Notes: a model not told the origin generated them from the sequence alone. A stretch of DNA of 34,710 nucleotides from Ignavibacteria bacterium (GCA_021286645.1 JAJTBZ010000020.1:1-34710), one strand, 5' to 3'; positions 16,207 to 25,148 are shown, counted from the first letter of the stretch. Made by a program: numbers and translations.

Positions 16207-18167
16207 TTTGAGTCCATTGAGAAAGAGTAAGATACTCCAAAACGAATTTCTCTGCCTGGCATTGGCTGGTCAAATGAGATTTTATAATCTTTATCAAGAA
16301 GATTTGTTGTTTTTTCCCAAATTTTTAAGTTCTTAGTTGCAGAAACCGAAATACCCAGATCGAATGTTATGTAATCAGGTATACTATACCAAATACTCTG
16401 ATTGTCGTAATAACTTTTTGAAAAATAAATACTGCTAATATTTAACTCGATGAATGAGAATGGAAGGTATGAGACAAATACATGCAGTTGATGATCTGGC
16501 CTGTAAGCAATGTAATCTGATAAACGGGATTCGGATGTGTTCTTAGTACTTGAATAAGAATAGCTAATAAGCCCAGATAATTTTTGTGAGCTCTTAAATT
16601 TGATCTGTAATTCTCCACCAAATACATTCGCTGATTGTAAGTTAATTACTTTATTTGTGGTATCAGAATCTTTAATTTGAGTAATGAGATCTTTTACGAA
16701 GTTATTATATAAATCGAATTCAACGGTAACCATATTATCAAACAAACTTGTTGAGATCCCCATTTCTACATTCTGATCTGATTCGGATTTTAAATTGGGA
16801 TTTGCAGTATATCCAATTAGTACATCTCCAAATAAATCCCGCATTCGTGGGAAAATTGTATTTCTGCTATATCCGGAGTGGATAGAAAAATCATTAGCAA
16901 AGGGTTTGTAACTGGCTGAAATTTGATAATTCATTTCTGACAAACTATTCCTTGTAATCTGGACATTTTTTGAAGTATAGGTGGGGTCCATAAAATTGTA
17001 TGAGACGCCTGATCTGAGATTTAATTGAGGACAGATTTGGGCATTATATTCAACTGCCGAAATTATAGTGTTTGAAGTGGTGGTCGCTTTGGTGAACCAA
17101 ATTTGATCATGAAAATCTCGTTTATAATCGAATGATACATAGATACTGTTATTTTTAAGAAACTCGTAAGAAGCAATTTCTCTTATTCCAAATGTCTTAT
17201 CATCCCAATAACTGATTTTTTTTATAGTAGTATATGATTTGTCTTTATATTCATTTAATGTATCGTTTAATACTGTATAGTATAAATTGCTTTCCAAGTG
17301 TAAACCGTTTTCAAAAATGTATAGATCATGAATTCCGAAAAGTGAATTTACCCAATAATCCATTCGACGAAATCTGGGTGTGGCAATCGACGGAGGATAG
17401 CCAAATCTACTTTTATTAAATACACCAGTAAAATTGATTAAGTGTTTTTCATTAAACAAATAAGTTATGTTCGCTAATAATTCTAATGATTCTTTATCAC
17501 TATTGTTGCGATTCTTATCGGGTTGAGCCGATATAGTACTAAAATTATCCGAAAGAGGAAAGTTGAGTTGTTTTGAATATGTGAATGCAGATTGATAAAA
17601 CAAAACATTTGAGATTTTCCCCGCGAGAAATGTATTATAATACTGTTTGCTATTTTCTCCCAAAAAAGTATTTACTTCTGCCTCAAGTTGTTTCCCTGAA
17701 TGTTGTTTACTATCGATTCTAATTACATTACCTGACGAATTGCTCCCGAATAATAGTGAGGCAGTACCTTTTTCAATTGATATGTCAGAGTTCGTAAATG
17801 AAAATGCATCTGTATTTAGCCTCCCTTCTGTATTCGATCTGAGCGGAATACCGTTGTAATATATATTCACTCTGTTTTGTTCGAAACCTCTTACGTTAAT
17901 ATATTGTCCTCCTATTCCGTCAGGTATAGAGTAGACTCCGGGTAAGAAAGTTAATGCTTCGGTTAATTTGTCGGGTTTAATTTTGGAAAGCAATTCAGAA
18001 TTGATAGTATTATTACTTGCATTCTCATTATTCTGTTTCACCATTTTATAATCAGTCACGACTATTGGTGGCAATTCTTTTGTGAATAAAGAATCTGGAT
18101 CTTTTTGTGCAAATACTGTAAGAGTTATACTTAAAGTGATTAGGAGTACTAGTATTCTTGTTGCCAT
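16203..18167 (-). CDS. TonB-dependent outer-membrane receptor
   Basis: A 654-residue receptor with signal peptide (MATRILVLLITLSITLTVFA). The plug domain spans about residues 40-150, with SKIKPDKLTEALTFLPGVYS, YINVRGFEQNRVNIYYNGIP and DISIEKGTASLLFGSNSSGN. The remainder is a beta-barrel rich in alternating aromatic strands. No carboxypeptidase-like N-terminal extension or SusC-type signature is present, so it resembles siderophore, haem or vitamin B12 receptors rather than glycan receptors. It would bring its ligand across the outer membrane using TonB-ExbBD encoded elsewhere. AAGGG lies 8 nt before the ATG. It is the first gene of the operon and overlaps the binding-protein gene by 4 bp. I saw no cobalamin riboswitch in the 260 bp upstream. 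Confidence 0.93.
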   Translation of the reverse strand: MATRILVLLITLSITLTVFAQKDPDSLFTKELPPIVVTDYKMVKQNNENASNNTINSELLSKIKPDKLTEALTFLPGVYSIPDGIGGQYINVRGFEQNRVNIYYNGIPLRSNTEGRLNTDAFSFTNSDISIEKGTASLLFGSNSSGNVIRIDSKQHSGKQLEAEVNTFLGENSKQYYNTFLAGKISNVLFYQSAFTYSKQLNFPLSDNFSTISAQPDKNRNNSDKESLELLANITYLFNEKHLINFTGVFNKSRFGYPPSIATPRFRRMDYWVNSLFGIHDLYIFENGLHLESNLYYTVLNDTLNEYKDKSYTTIKKISYWDDKTFGIREIASYEFLKNNSIYVSFDYKRDFHDQIWFTKATTTSNTIISAVEYNAQICPQLNLRSGVSYNFMDPTYTSKNVQITRNSLSEMNYQISASYKPFANDFSIHSGYSRNTIFPRMRDLFGDVLIGYTANPNLKSESDQNVEMGISTSLFDNMVTVEFDLYNNFVKDLITQIKDSDTTNKVINLQSANVFGGELQIKFKSSQKLSGLISYSYSSTKNTSESRLSDYIAYRPDHQLHVFVSYLPFSFIELNISSIYFSKSYYDNQSIWYSIPDYITFDLGISVSATKNLKIWEKTTNLLDKDYKISFDQPMPGREIRFGVSYSFSMDSK

Positions 18168-18390
18168 CTTCGTTACCCTTATTTTTTAATGAAAATATAG
18201 AACTCATGAGATGTTTAGACACAAAATGTGCCGATAGGAATCTTGTATATAATTAATCTAAAGAATAGAGCGAACATCGAACAGCTATAACCTAACTTAA
18301 TATAAGGAAAAAAAAGCTGTAAACTGCATAAATGATATTTTTATTTTGATGAGAATGTTACTAGTAGGTGGTCTTCTAAGAGTCATGAGG

Positions 18391-18420
18391 AGACAGCGCA
18401 ACAAAATTGCTGCGCTGTCT
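18391..18420 (-). terminator. Hairpin after the M13 peptidase gene
   Basis: AGACAGCGCA (18391-18400) and TGCGCTGTCT (18411-18420) form a perfect 10-bp GC-rich stem; the inner CAA/TTG can pair too. It begins 11 bp beyond the stop of the leftward M13 peptidase gene and lies upstream of the TonB receptor operon, so it separates the two transcripts. No T-tract follows on the minus strand. Confidence 0.55.
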
Positions 18421-18430
18421 TAGAATTGAA

Positions 18431-20479
18431 TTACCAGATTCGAACAATGTTTTCTTCACTGTTACGCATCTTTGAGCCTGGTTTTATACTGAAAGCGTCA
18501 AAGAATTCCGGAAGGTTGCGCAACGGGCAGGTAACACGAGCTTTGCCGGGTGAGTGAACATCGGTCTTTAATTGTAATTTTGCAGCCTGTGGGCGTTGGC
18601 TTTCGGCCCAGACCTGGCCCCAACTTAAGAAAAAGCGTTGCATTGGGGTAAATCCATCTATCAAAGCCGCCTCTTTGTATTGGGCTGTTTTCTTAAAGGC
18701 ATTTAATGCAACAGTTAAACCACCAAGGTCGCCTATGTTTTCGCCAAGAGTAAGCGCGCCATTAACTTTAAATGTATCAATTACTACAAAATTATTAAAT
18801 TGTTCAACTAACTTTTCAGCGCGCTCATTGAATCGTTTTGCATCATCCGCAGTCCACCAATCTGTTAAGTTACCATTTGCATCATACTGCCGTCCCTGAT
18901 CGTCAAAGCCATGGGAAATTTCATGACCTATTACGGCACCCATAGCACCATAGTTTACAGCATCATCGGCTTCCGGATTAAAAAATGGAGGTTGCAAAAT
19001 TGCTGCCGGGAAAACTATTTCATTCCGATTCGGTGAGTAGTAGGCATTAACGGTTTGGGGACTCATTTCCCATTCATTTTTATCGACAGCTTTGCCGATT
19101 TTCGAAAAATTATCCTTTGAAGCCCAAATACTTGCACGCGAACAATTTTTGTAATAGGAGTCGTTTTCGATATTTAAGTCGCTAAAATCCTTCCATGCAT
19201 CGGGATATCCAATTTTTACATTGAATTTTTTCAATTTTACCAATGCAGCCTTTTTGGTCTCTTCACCCATCCAAGGGACCTGTTGAATGCGATCACCCAT
19301 CGAAATTAACAGATTATCGACAATAGCTTTAGCGCGTGCTTTAGATTCCGGTGGAAAATATTTTTTTACATAAATCTGGCCTAACATTTCGCCAAGATTG
19401 CCATTAATAACATCCAGAACACGGCGCCAGCGGGGACGCATAATTTTTTGACCGGATAAAAATTTGCTATTAAATTCAAAACTTTCAGCCACAAATGGCG
19501 AGCTTAACGCAAATGATGCTTCTTTAACGGTATGCCATTTGAGATAAATTTTCCAGTCATCCAATGATACGGAATTCATCATTTTCCCAACCTCAGCGAG
19601 GAACTGCGGTTGCATAACCACAAAATATTCCGGAGCAGGAATTTGCAGTTGTTTAAAATATACATCCCAGTCAAACCCGGCGCATAGAGTTTTTAATTCT
19701 GCATAGCTTACTTTGTTGTACGTTTTAACCGGATCGCGGTTCTCAACCATTGTCCATGAAGCCTTTGCCAATTGCATTTCGATCGCCATTACTTTTTCGG
19801 CGGCTTTTGTGGCAGATGCAGCGTCATAACCAATTAATGTAAAAACATTGGCAACATGTTGCACGTATTTTGTTCGAATTTCTTTTGATCTTTCATCATC
19901 TGCGGTATAGTATTCAACATCAGGTAATCCTAAACCGTTTTGATAAAAATGAGCAGCCATTTTATCACTTGCCTTTGAATCAATCGATGCAAAGAACGCA
20001 AAAAATACTCCTGAGCCTTCTAAATGCATATCAGCAGTTAAACGTATTAAAGATTTTACATCTTTTAATTCATCAATTTGTTTCAAAACAGGAACGATTG
20101 GTTGATATCCCTCTTGTTCAATTTTGGCTGAATCCATACCTGTGCGGTAGAAATCGCCGATTTTCTGCTCGGCTGATCCCTTTTTGGCATCTGTTTGCTT
20201 ATATAAATCTTCCAAAATTGTGCGAACGGATTTATTGTTTTGTTCGCGTAAAAAATTAAAACTTCCCCAACGAGTTTGGTCATCCGGTATCGGGTGGCTT
20301 TTTACCCATCCGCCAGTTGCATATTCAAAAAAATCATCTGCAGGACTAACCGCAGTGTTAAGGTTGTTTATATCCAAGCCTTTACCTTTTGTTTCAGGCT
20401 TTTTATCACCGGCATAGGAAAAGCCGGATACGATGAGCAATGATAAAACAGACAGCAATAACAGTCTGGATTTTAACAT
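18431..20479 (-). CDS. M13 family zinc metallopeptidase (neprilysin/PepO-like)
   Basis: A 682-residue secreted peptidase with a signal peptide ending near SGFSYAG. It has the full M13 active site: HEISH (His519, Glu520, His523) followed by GFDDQGRQYD, third zinc ligand Glu580 in ENIGDLGG with Asp584, and the substrate-binding motif NAYYSP upstream. The C-terminal region (RVTCPLRNLPEFFDAFSI, ending near NIVRIW) matches the family end. M13 enzymes cleave oligopeptides up to a few kDa outside the cytoplasm. The size is normal for bacterial PepO-type enzymes. GGAGAAGAAGT directly before the ATG is the ribosome site. It stands alone, with a hairpin on its 3' side and a 306-bp intergenic region upstream. 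Confidence 0.95.
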   Translation of the reverse strand: MLKSRLLLLSVLSLLIVSGFSYAGDKKPETKGKGLDINNLNTAVSPADDFFEYATGGWVKSHPIPDDQTRWGSFNFLREQNNKSVRTILEDLYKQTDAKKGSAEQKIGDFYRTGMDSAKIEQEGYQPIVPVLKQIDELKDVKSLIRLTADMHLEGSGVFFAFFASIDSKASDKMAAHFYQNGLGLPDVEYYTADDERSKEIRTKYVQHVANVFTLIGYDAASATKAAEKVMAIEMQLAKASWTMVENRDPVKTYNKVSYAELKTLCAGFDWDVYFKQLQIPAPEYFVVMQPQFLAEVGKMMNSVSLDDWKIYLKWHTVKEASFALSSPFVAESFEFNSKFLSGQKIMRPRWRRVLDVINGNLGEMLGQIYVKKYFPPESKARAKAIVDNLLISMGDRIQQVPWMGEETKKAALVKLKKFNVKIGYPDAWKDFSDLNIENDSYYKNCSRASIWASKDNFSKIGKAVDKNEWEMSPQTVNAYYSPNRNEIVFPAAILQPPFFNPEADDAVNYGAMGAVIGHEISHGFDDQGRQYDANGNLTDWWTADDAKRFNERAEKLVEQFNNFVVIDTFKVNGALTLGENIGDLGGLTVALNAFKKTAQYKEAALIDGFTPMQRFFLSWGQVWAESQRPQAAKLQLKTDVHSPGKARVTCPLRNLPEFFDAFSIKPGSKMRNSEENIVRIW

Positions 20480-20785
20480 ACTTCTTCTCCGTTCTAAGTG
20501 ATTAAATGAATAGTTTTCTAAAACACGTTAACTTTCAACTAAATTCCTCAATTGAGACTGTATTTGGAATCTCTGTGAAGGAAGTAAAATTGATAAAATT
20601 TTACATTTTATGATACAAAATCCTGCTCAGGCAATAAAAACATTTCCGTTTAACGGCAAAATTGGCAGATTAGCGGCATCGGAGTTCAGTATCCTATGTG
20701 ATTATTCCTCCTTCGGTACCAAATAATTGATTTATCAAAGAATATGCCCTAATTTTGAAAGTGGATAAATTATTTTACTTTAAAC
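20480..20785. promoter_or_regulatory. Divergent intergenic region with a 21-bp palindrome
   Basis: 306 bp separates the leftward peptidase from the rightward small exported protein and must hold both promoters. GTAAAATT-GATAA-AATTTTAC (20584-20604) is a perfect 8-bp inverted repeat with 5-nt spacer, about 105 bp before the peptidase start; it could be an operator. No gene, RNA family or riboswitch is recognisable. Confidence 0.3.
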
Positions 20786-21157
20786 ATGAAAACAAAATAC
20801 TACATTTATCTTATTGCGTTTTTCAGTGTTGTTCTTTTAATAAATCATTTTGATTTTGCCCAACAGACACGACACCGATTAATAGTACAATACAGAAATC
20901 CTCAGCCTCTGCCTCTATATGTATGGTTAGACAGTACGGCTGTAATTCTGGATACTGTTTCAGGATCCGCAAAAATGCCGCCAATTGTAAAAATGATTGG
21001 AATCGCCGATATCCATCGATTTGCCAGAATTACCGCAACCATTGGGAAAAAGAGCTTTTATTTGCCGATTGGTAAAGAAACGCATGATATTTTAATCGAG
21101 TTATCTGATACAGTGCAACCTATTCGGCAGTATAGGCAGCCGATAAAGTTGAAGTGA
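20786..21157 (+). CDS. Small exported hypothetical protein
   Basis: A 123-residue protein with an N-terminal signal (KTKYYIYLIAFFSVVLLIN, cleavage probably after DFAQ near residue 26). The mature part is short, with beta-like segments HRLIVQYRNPQPLPLYVWLD, IHRFARITATIGKKSFYLP and HDILIELSD, and a basic tail. No cysteines or catalytic motif. I recognise no family. It is flanked by divergent M13 peptidase and the downstream iron operon 168 bp away, so it appears to be a single gene. The ATG has no Shine-Dalgarno sequence; codon use and the well-formed signal peptide argue that it is real. A periplasmic or surface location is inferred. Confidence 0.6.
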   Translation: MKTKYYIYLIAFFSVVLLINHFDFAQQTRHRLIVQYRNPQPLPLYVWLDSTAVILDTVSGSAKMPPIVKMIGIADIHRFARITATIGKKSFYLPIGKETHDILIELSDTVQPIRQYRQPIKLK

Positions 21158-21265
21158 GTTAATTCTATTGGTAGTAATGAGGCAAATAGGCGGGTATTGT
21201 ACCGAAAAATATAACTATCCCCTTAAGTAGGGAGGAAAAGTCATAAATATCGTTATTTGTTGGGA

Positions 21266-21296
21266 TTGAGCAGACTCTTTGTTTGGTGTATTTTTG
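21266..21296 (+). promoter_or_regulatory. Possible Bacteroidota-type promoter of the porin-feo operon
   Basis: TATTTTTG at 21289-21296 matches the Bacteroidota -7 box TAnnTTTG exactly, and TTG at 21266-21268 lies 20 bp before it, the expected -33 spacing. It is about 30 bp before the porin ATG. A short dyad AAATA-4-TATTT at 21245-21258 could bind a regulator. Fur-type control of Feo would be expected, but no standard Fur box is seen. Confidence 0.3.
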
Positions 21297-21325
21297 CTAT
21301 GTAAGGTTAAAACAGTAATAGCAAG

Positions 21326-22474
21326 ATGCAAAGTATAAAAAATAGATTGTTCATAGTATTTAGTGTTCTTATAATAGCTCAGGTTTCATTGGAAGCACAA
21401 ACAGAATTGAATCGTTCTTTACCTATTGATTTCCACTCCTCGTATACTACAGATGGATTTGTAAATCTTTCTGGCGGGTCGCGCGTTGGTAGTGCTTTTG
21501 TTGGATTGTTGGCGTTCCAGGCAAGCACTGAAACTGAAAATTTAGGCCTGTGGAAGAATGGGCATGTGAAAACTACCGTTATGAATACGCATGGTGGCAG
21601 ACCGAGTGCCACTTTTTCTGGCGATTTTCAGGGACTCTGCAATATTGAATCCGATGAACGTACTTTTTTATATGAACTGTGGTATCGACAAGAATTTTCC
21701 GGCAGTCGCTTTACCGTTGGGGTCTTGGATATTGGGGCGGAATTTATTACGAGTTCAACTGCGTCTTCTTTTCTCAATAGTTCATTTGGTATTCATTCTA
21801 CTTTATCAGAAAACTTTACATCGCCCGTGTTTCCACATACGGCAGCAGGAATGACCGGTAATTTTCAGATCCTTAAAAACTGTGCTCTTGCAGTTGGCAT
21901 TTTTGACGGACACCCCGACGACTATAGTGCGCATTCACATAATCTGCATTGGACTATAAATTCTGATGATGGGGCTTTATATCTTGCCGAAATTCAACTT
22001 TCTGATAGTACTTTTACACAGTTCTCAACTAATCTTAAATTGGGTTTCTACGAGCATGCACATGGCGATGATTATGAATTATATGGTGATGCCCAAACTA
22101 TTAGCAGAGGCATATATCTAACTTTAGATAAACATTTCACATCCTCTTTTCTCGGAGGTGGACTTGATGCCTTTTTATTAGGAAGTTATAGCCTGCAAAC
22201 GGCGGGTATTAATTATTGGTTTTTTGGTACGGGCGTGAAGAAAAATTCGGTATTTACTTCAAATAAAGATGCTGCCGGAATTGCAATTGCTATTGCCGGG
22301 CTGCAAAGAACCTCACATGGTAATGAAACTGTTATTGAATTATTTTACGAATATCGGTGTCTGGAGTCATTCAGCATCAAACCGGATATTCAGTATATCA
22401 TTCATCCTTCAGGTAATAGTAATTTAATGAATAATGCTCTCGCTGCAACAATCCGCTGTATGGTGGCGTTATGA
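21326..22474 (+). CDS. OprB-family outer-membrane porin linked to feoAB
   Basis: A 382-residue exported beta-barrel protein with a signal peptide ending near LEAQ. It resembles the carbohydrate-selective porin OprB family: GDFQGLCNIESDERTFLYEL, FTVGVLDIGAEFITS, SFLNSSFGIHSTLS, and a C-terminal ETVIELFYEYRC with SIKPDIQYIIHPSGN and a final hydrophobic strand. Despite the family name, homologues are not always sugar porins. Two segments are rich in His and Asp: FDGHPDDYSAHSHNLHW (193-209) and FYEHAHGDDYELYGD (241-255). Since the gene ends in an ATGA overlap with feoAB, I infer that it admits ferrous iron or another divalent metal to the periplasm. The ATG lacks a strong ribosome site. Confidence 0.8.
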   Translation: MQSIKNRLFIVFSVLIIAQVSLEAQTELNRSLPIDFHSSYTTDGFVNLSGGSRVGSAFVGLLAFQASTETENLGLWKNGHVKTTVMNTHGGRPSATFSGDFQGLCNIESDERTFLYELWYRQEFSGSRFTVGVLDIGAEFITSSTASSFLNSSFGIHSTLSENFTSPVFPHTAAGMTGNFQILKNCALAVGIFDGHPDDYSAHSHNLHWTINSDDGALYLAEIQLSDSTFTQFSTNLKLGFYEHAHGDDYELYGDAQTISRGIYLTLDKHFTSSFLGGGLDAFLLGSYSLQTAGINYWFFGTGVKKNSVFTSNKDAAGIAIAIAGLQRTSHGNETVIELFYEYRCLESFSIKPDIQYIIHPSGNSNLMNNALAATIRCMVAL

Positions 22475-24975
22475 AAAAAGGTTTGGATATGCACCAGGTT
22501 AAAACAAAAACCATACTCGCTCAACTTCGGGATAACGAAGAAGGAACCATTTCTGCCGTTCGCGGCAGCAGCGCTTTCAGGAAAAGAATTGCCGAGATGG
22601 GTTTTGTTAAAGGGAAAACGGTGAAGGTAATTAAAAATGCTCCTTTGCAAGATCCCGTTGAATACGAGATAATGGGGTATAATGTTTCACTCCGTCGAAG
22701 TGAAGCAGGGCTGGTCGAGGTTTACCGCGGTGATAGCCACATTGATAACGGGGCAAGTTATTTTGGCATCCTTGATGGCCCAACTGAGAGTCATGTATTT
22801 CAACATGATACCAAAACAATTTCTGTTGCTTTAGTTGGTAACCCCAATTGCGGTAAAACCACTTTGTTTAATTTCGCTTCCGGATTGCATGAACGAGTCG
22901 GCAATTATGGTGGAGTAACAGTTGATGCAAAAGAAGCTGAGGTAAGGGTAGGCGATTATCGTCTAATTTTAACGGATCTACCCGGTACATATTCCGTCAC
23001 GGAATATACTCCCGAGGAATTATTTGTACGAATGCATCTGATGAATAACCGCCCGGATGTTGTTATTAATGTTATCGATTCGTCGAATCTCGAAAGAAAC
23101 CTTTTTCTGACTACTCAACTGATTGATATGAATCAGAAGATGGTAATTGCATTAAATATGTTCGATGAATTAACCAGCCAGGGAGCTGGTTTAGACTATC
23201 TTTCGTTGGGGAAAATGCTTGGCATTCCTATGATTCCAACTGTCGGGTCTAAAGGGCAGGGCCTTGATACCTTATTTGAAAAGGTAATTGCTGTTTTTGA
23301 AGGGCGTGAGCAAACCGTCAGGTCAATTAATATTAATTATGGCACTGTACTGGAGAATTGTATTGATGGACTTACTTCGGCAATCGCAGCGGTTGCCATG
23401 GGGAAAGTACAAATACCTTCGCGCTATTTGGCAATTAAACTGTTGGAAGGGGATACGCCTTCAATAGATTTATTGAAGCAAAAGGGCGAATGGCAGAAAA
23501 TTGAAGCACTTAGGGATAAACTTGTTCTCGAAATAGAAAAGGAATATCGCGATAAACCTGAAAATGTTTTTACCGATGCTAGATACGGGTTTATTGCCGG
23601 TGCGCTCGAAGAAACATTTCAAGCCCCTGAGCATGTGAAAAAAAGTAAATCGCTCTCGATAGACTCAGTTATTACCCATAAATACCTGGGATTTCCATTA
23701 TTCGGGCTAATTATGTGGTTTATTTTCCAATTCACATTTTCGCTTGGCAAATTCCCTATGGAGTGGATTCAATCGCTTGTTGACCATATTCATTCATGGG
23801 TAAGTGCTGAAATGCCAATTGGTCCATTGCGGGATCTGATTTCAGATGGCGTAATAAATGGGGTTGGCAGCGTACTGGTGTTCCTGCCAAATATTCTTCT
23901 TCTCTTCTTCTTTATCTCTGTACTTGAAGATACAGGCTACATGGCCAGGGCAGCGTTCATAATGGATAAAATTATGCATAAAATCGGGCTGCACGGTAAA
24001 TCTTTTATTCCGCTATTGATGGGGTTCGGATGTAATGTGCCCGCGGTTATGTCAACCCGTACCTTAGAGAACCGTAAGGATAGAATATTAACTATGCTGA
24101 TAATTCCCTTCATGTCCTGCAGTGCGCGTCTGCCGGTTTATGTCCTGATCATTTCTGCAACTTTTACCAGAAATCAGGGAGGGATTCTCTTCTTAATGTA
24201 TATCATTGGTATTATCGTGGCTGTTTTTTCTGCTATGATAATGAAAAAAATAATGTTTCGGAATGAAGAAGCCCCGTTTGTTATGGAACTTCCGCCCTAC
24301 AGAATTCCGACTTTAAGGAATACGATTCGGCACATGTGGTTCAAAGCAGCGCAGTATCTTCGTAAAATGGGAAACGTTATACTGGTGGCTTCGGTAATAA
24401 TTTGGGCACTGGGGTATTTCCCACGCACCACAAATTTTTCAATGAACTATGATTCCGCAATTAGCACTTTAGCGGGAAATAACCAAATTACTGCTACAGA
24501 AAAGGAAAAGAAACTATCCGAACTCGAATTAGCGAAAGAGTCAGAAAGACAAGCTCATAGTTATATAGGACGGGTTGGACATTTCATTGAACCGGTTATC
24601 GCTCCCCTGGGCTTCGATTGGAAAATTGGAATGAGCATTATTACCGGTTTGGCTGCAAAAGAAATTGTTGTCAGTACAATGGCAGTACTGTACCAGGCAG
24701 ATGAAAAATCCGACGATGGCTCTGTTAGTTTGAAGGATAAATTAGCTCAGCAGGTATACACTCACGGACCACAGAAAGGTGAAAAAATCTTTACTCCTCT
24801 GGTTGCCATGAGCCTTATGATTTTCGTACTGATTTATTTCCCTTGTATAGCCGTAATTGCTGCTATACGGAAAGAAGCTAATCTGCGCTGGGCAATATTT
24901 ACCATGGTTTATACAACTGCTATTGCCTGGGTACTTGCATTTATTACATATCAGGGAGGTAGATTTCTACTATGA
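22471..24975 (+). CDS. feoB: FeoA-FeoB fusion ferrous iron transporter
   Basis: An 834-residue fusion of FeoA and FeoB. Residues about 10-90 are the SH3-like FeoA domain (AEMGFVKGKTVKVIKNAP, then YEIMGYNVSLRRSEAGLVEV). The G domain has G1 GNPNCGKT (123-130), G3 DLPGTY and G4 NMFD (229-232). A membrane region of about eight to nine helices follows, with the Gate motifs FLPNILLLFFFISVLEDTGY, GFGCNVPAVMSTRT and SCSARLPVY. FeoB moves Fe2+ across the inner membrane in a GTP-dependent way; FeoA modulates it. FeoA is usually a separate gene of about 75-85 residues, so here it is fixed to FeoB. The ATG at 22471 overlaps the porin stop; an ATG at 22489, preceded by AAAAAAGG, is also possible. It overlaps the next gene by 4 bp. 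Confidence 0.96.
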   Translation: MKKGLDMHQVKTKTILAQLRDNEEGTISAVRGSSAFRKRIAEMGFVKGKTVKVIKNAPLQDPVEYEIMGYNVSLRRSEAGLVEVYRGDSHIDNGASYFGILDGPTESHVFQHDTKTISVALVGNPNCGKTTLFNFASGLHERVGNYGGVTVDAKEAEVRVGDYRLILTDLPGTYSVTEYTPEELFVRMHLMNNRPDVVINVIDSSNLERNLFLTTQLIDMNQKMVIALNMFDELTSQGAGLDYLSLGKMLGIPMIPTVGSKGQGLDTLFEKVIAVFEGREQTVRSININYGTVLENCIDGLTSAIAAVAMGKVQIPSRYLAIKLLEGDTPSIDLLKQKGEWQKIEALRDKLVLEIEKEYRDKPENVFTDARYGFIAGALEETFQAPEHVKKSKSLSIDSVITHKYLGFPLFGLIMWFIFQFTFSLGKFPMEWIQSLVDHIHSWVSAEMPIGPLRDLISDGVINGVGSVLVFLPNILLLFFFISVLEDTGYMARAAFIMDKIMHKIGLHGKSFIPLLMGFGCNVPAVMSTRTLENRKDRILTMLIIPFMSCSARLPVYVLIISATFTRNQGGILFLMYIIGIIVAVFSAMIMKKIMFRNEEAPFVMELPPYRIPTLRNTIRHMWFKAAQYLRKMGNVILVASVIIWALGYFPRTTNFSMNYDSAISTLAGNNQITATEKEKKLSELELAKESERQAHSYIGRVGHFIEPVIAPLGFDWKIGMSIITGLAAKEIVVSTMAVLYQADEKSDDGSVSLKDKLAQQVYTHGPQKGEKIFTPLVAMSLMIFVLIYFPCIAVIAAIRKEANLRWAIFTMVYTTAIAWVLAFITYQGGRFLL

Positions 24976-25148
24976 GTTTTTTAAATACACCCGGAATACA
25001 AGAAGTTATTGTTTACACCAGTATTGTGCTTGCGGCATTCTCTGTGATTCGGCCCATATTTCGTAAAAATAGTGTCACATCACCTGCCGGTGGTTGTGAT
25101 GGAAAATGTGGTAACTGCCCACTTAAAAAGGATAGCTCCTGCCATTAA
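24972..25148 (+). CDS. FeoB-associated Cys-rich small membrane protein
   Basis: A 58-residue protein whose ATG overlaps the feoAB stop (ATGA). Residues about 11-30 (EVIVYTSIVLAAFSVIRPIF) form one membrane helix. A short linker leads to a C-terminal cysteine cluster GGCDGKCGNCP with Cys42, Cys46, Cys49 and Cys57 followed by a final His58. Size, topology and position match the FeoB-associated Cys-rich family (PF12669), found directly after feoB in many bacteria. The cluster probably binds iron or helps assemble or regulate FeoB; the family function is not settled. The ORF is short but is supported by the overlap, the helix and the Cys motif together. Confidence 0.85.
   Translation: MSFLNTPGIQEVIVYTSIVLAAFSVIRPIFRKNSVTSPAGGCDGKCGNCPLKKDSSCH

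Noticed and set aside
18349-18423. Short rightward ORF of about 24 codons
   Set aside because: It runs through the hairpin after the peptidase gene, has no ribosome site and no recognisable product.
18168-18430. Cobalamin riboswitch or Fur box before the TonB receptor operon
   Set aside because: I looked for the B12-box and the conserved GCCACTG-type core on the minus strand and found neither; only a short CACATTTTGTG dyad (around 18220-18232) is present, too weak to name.
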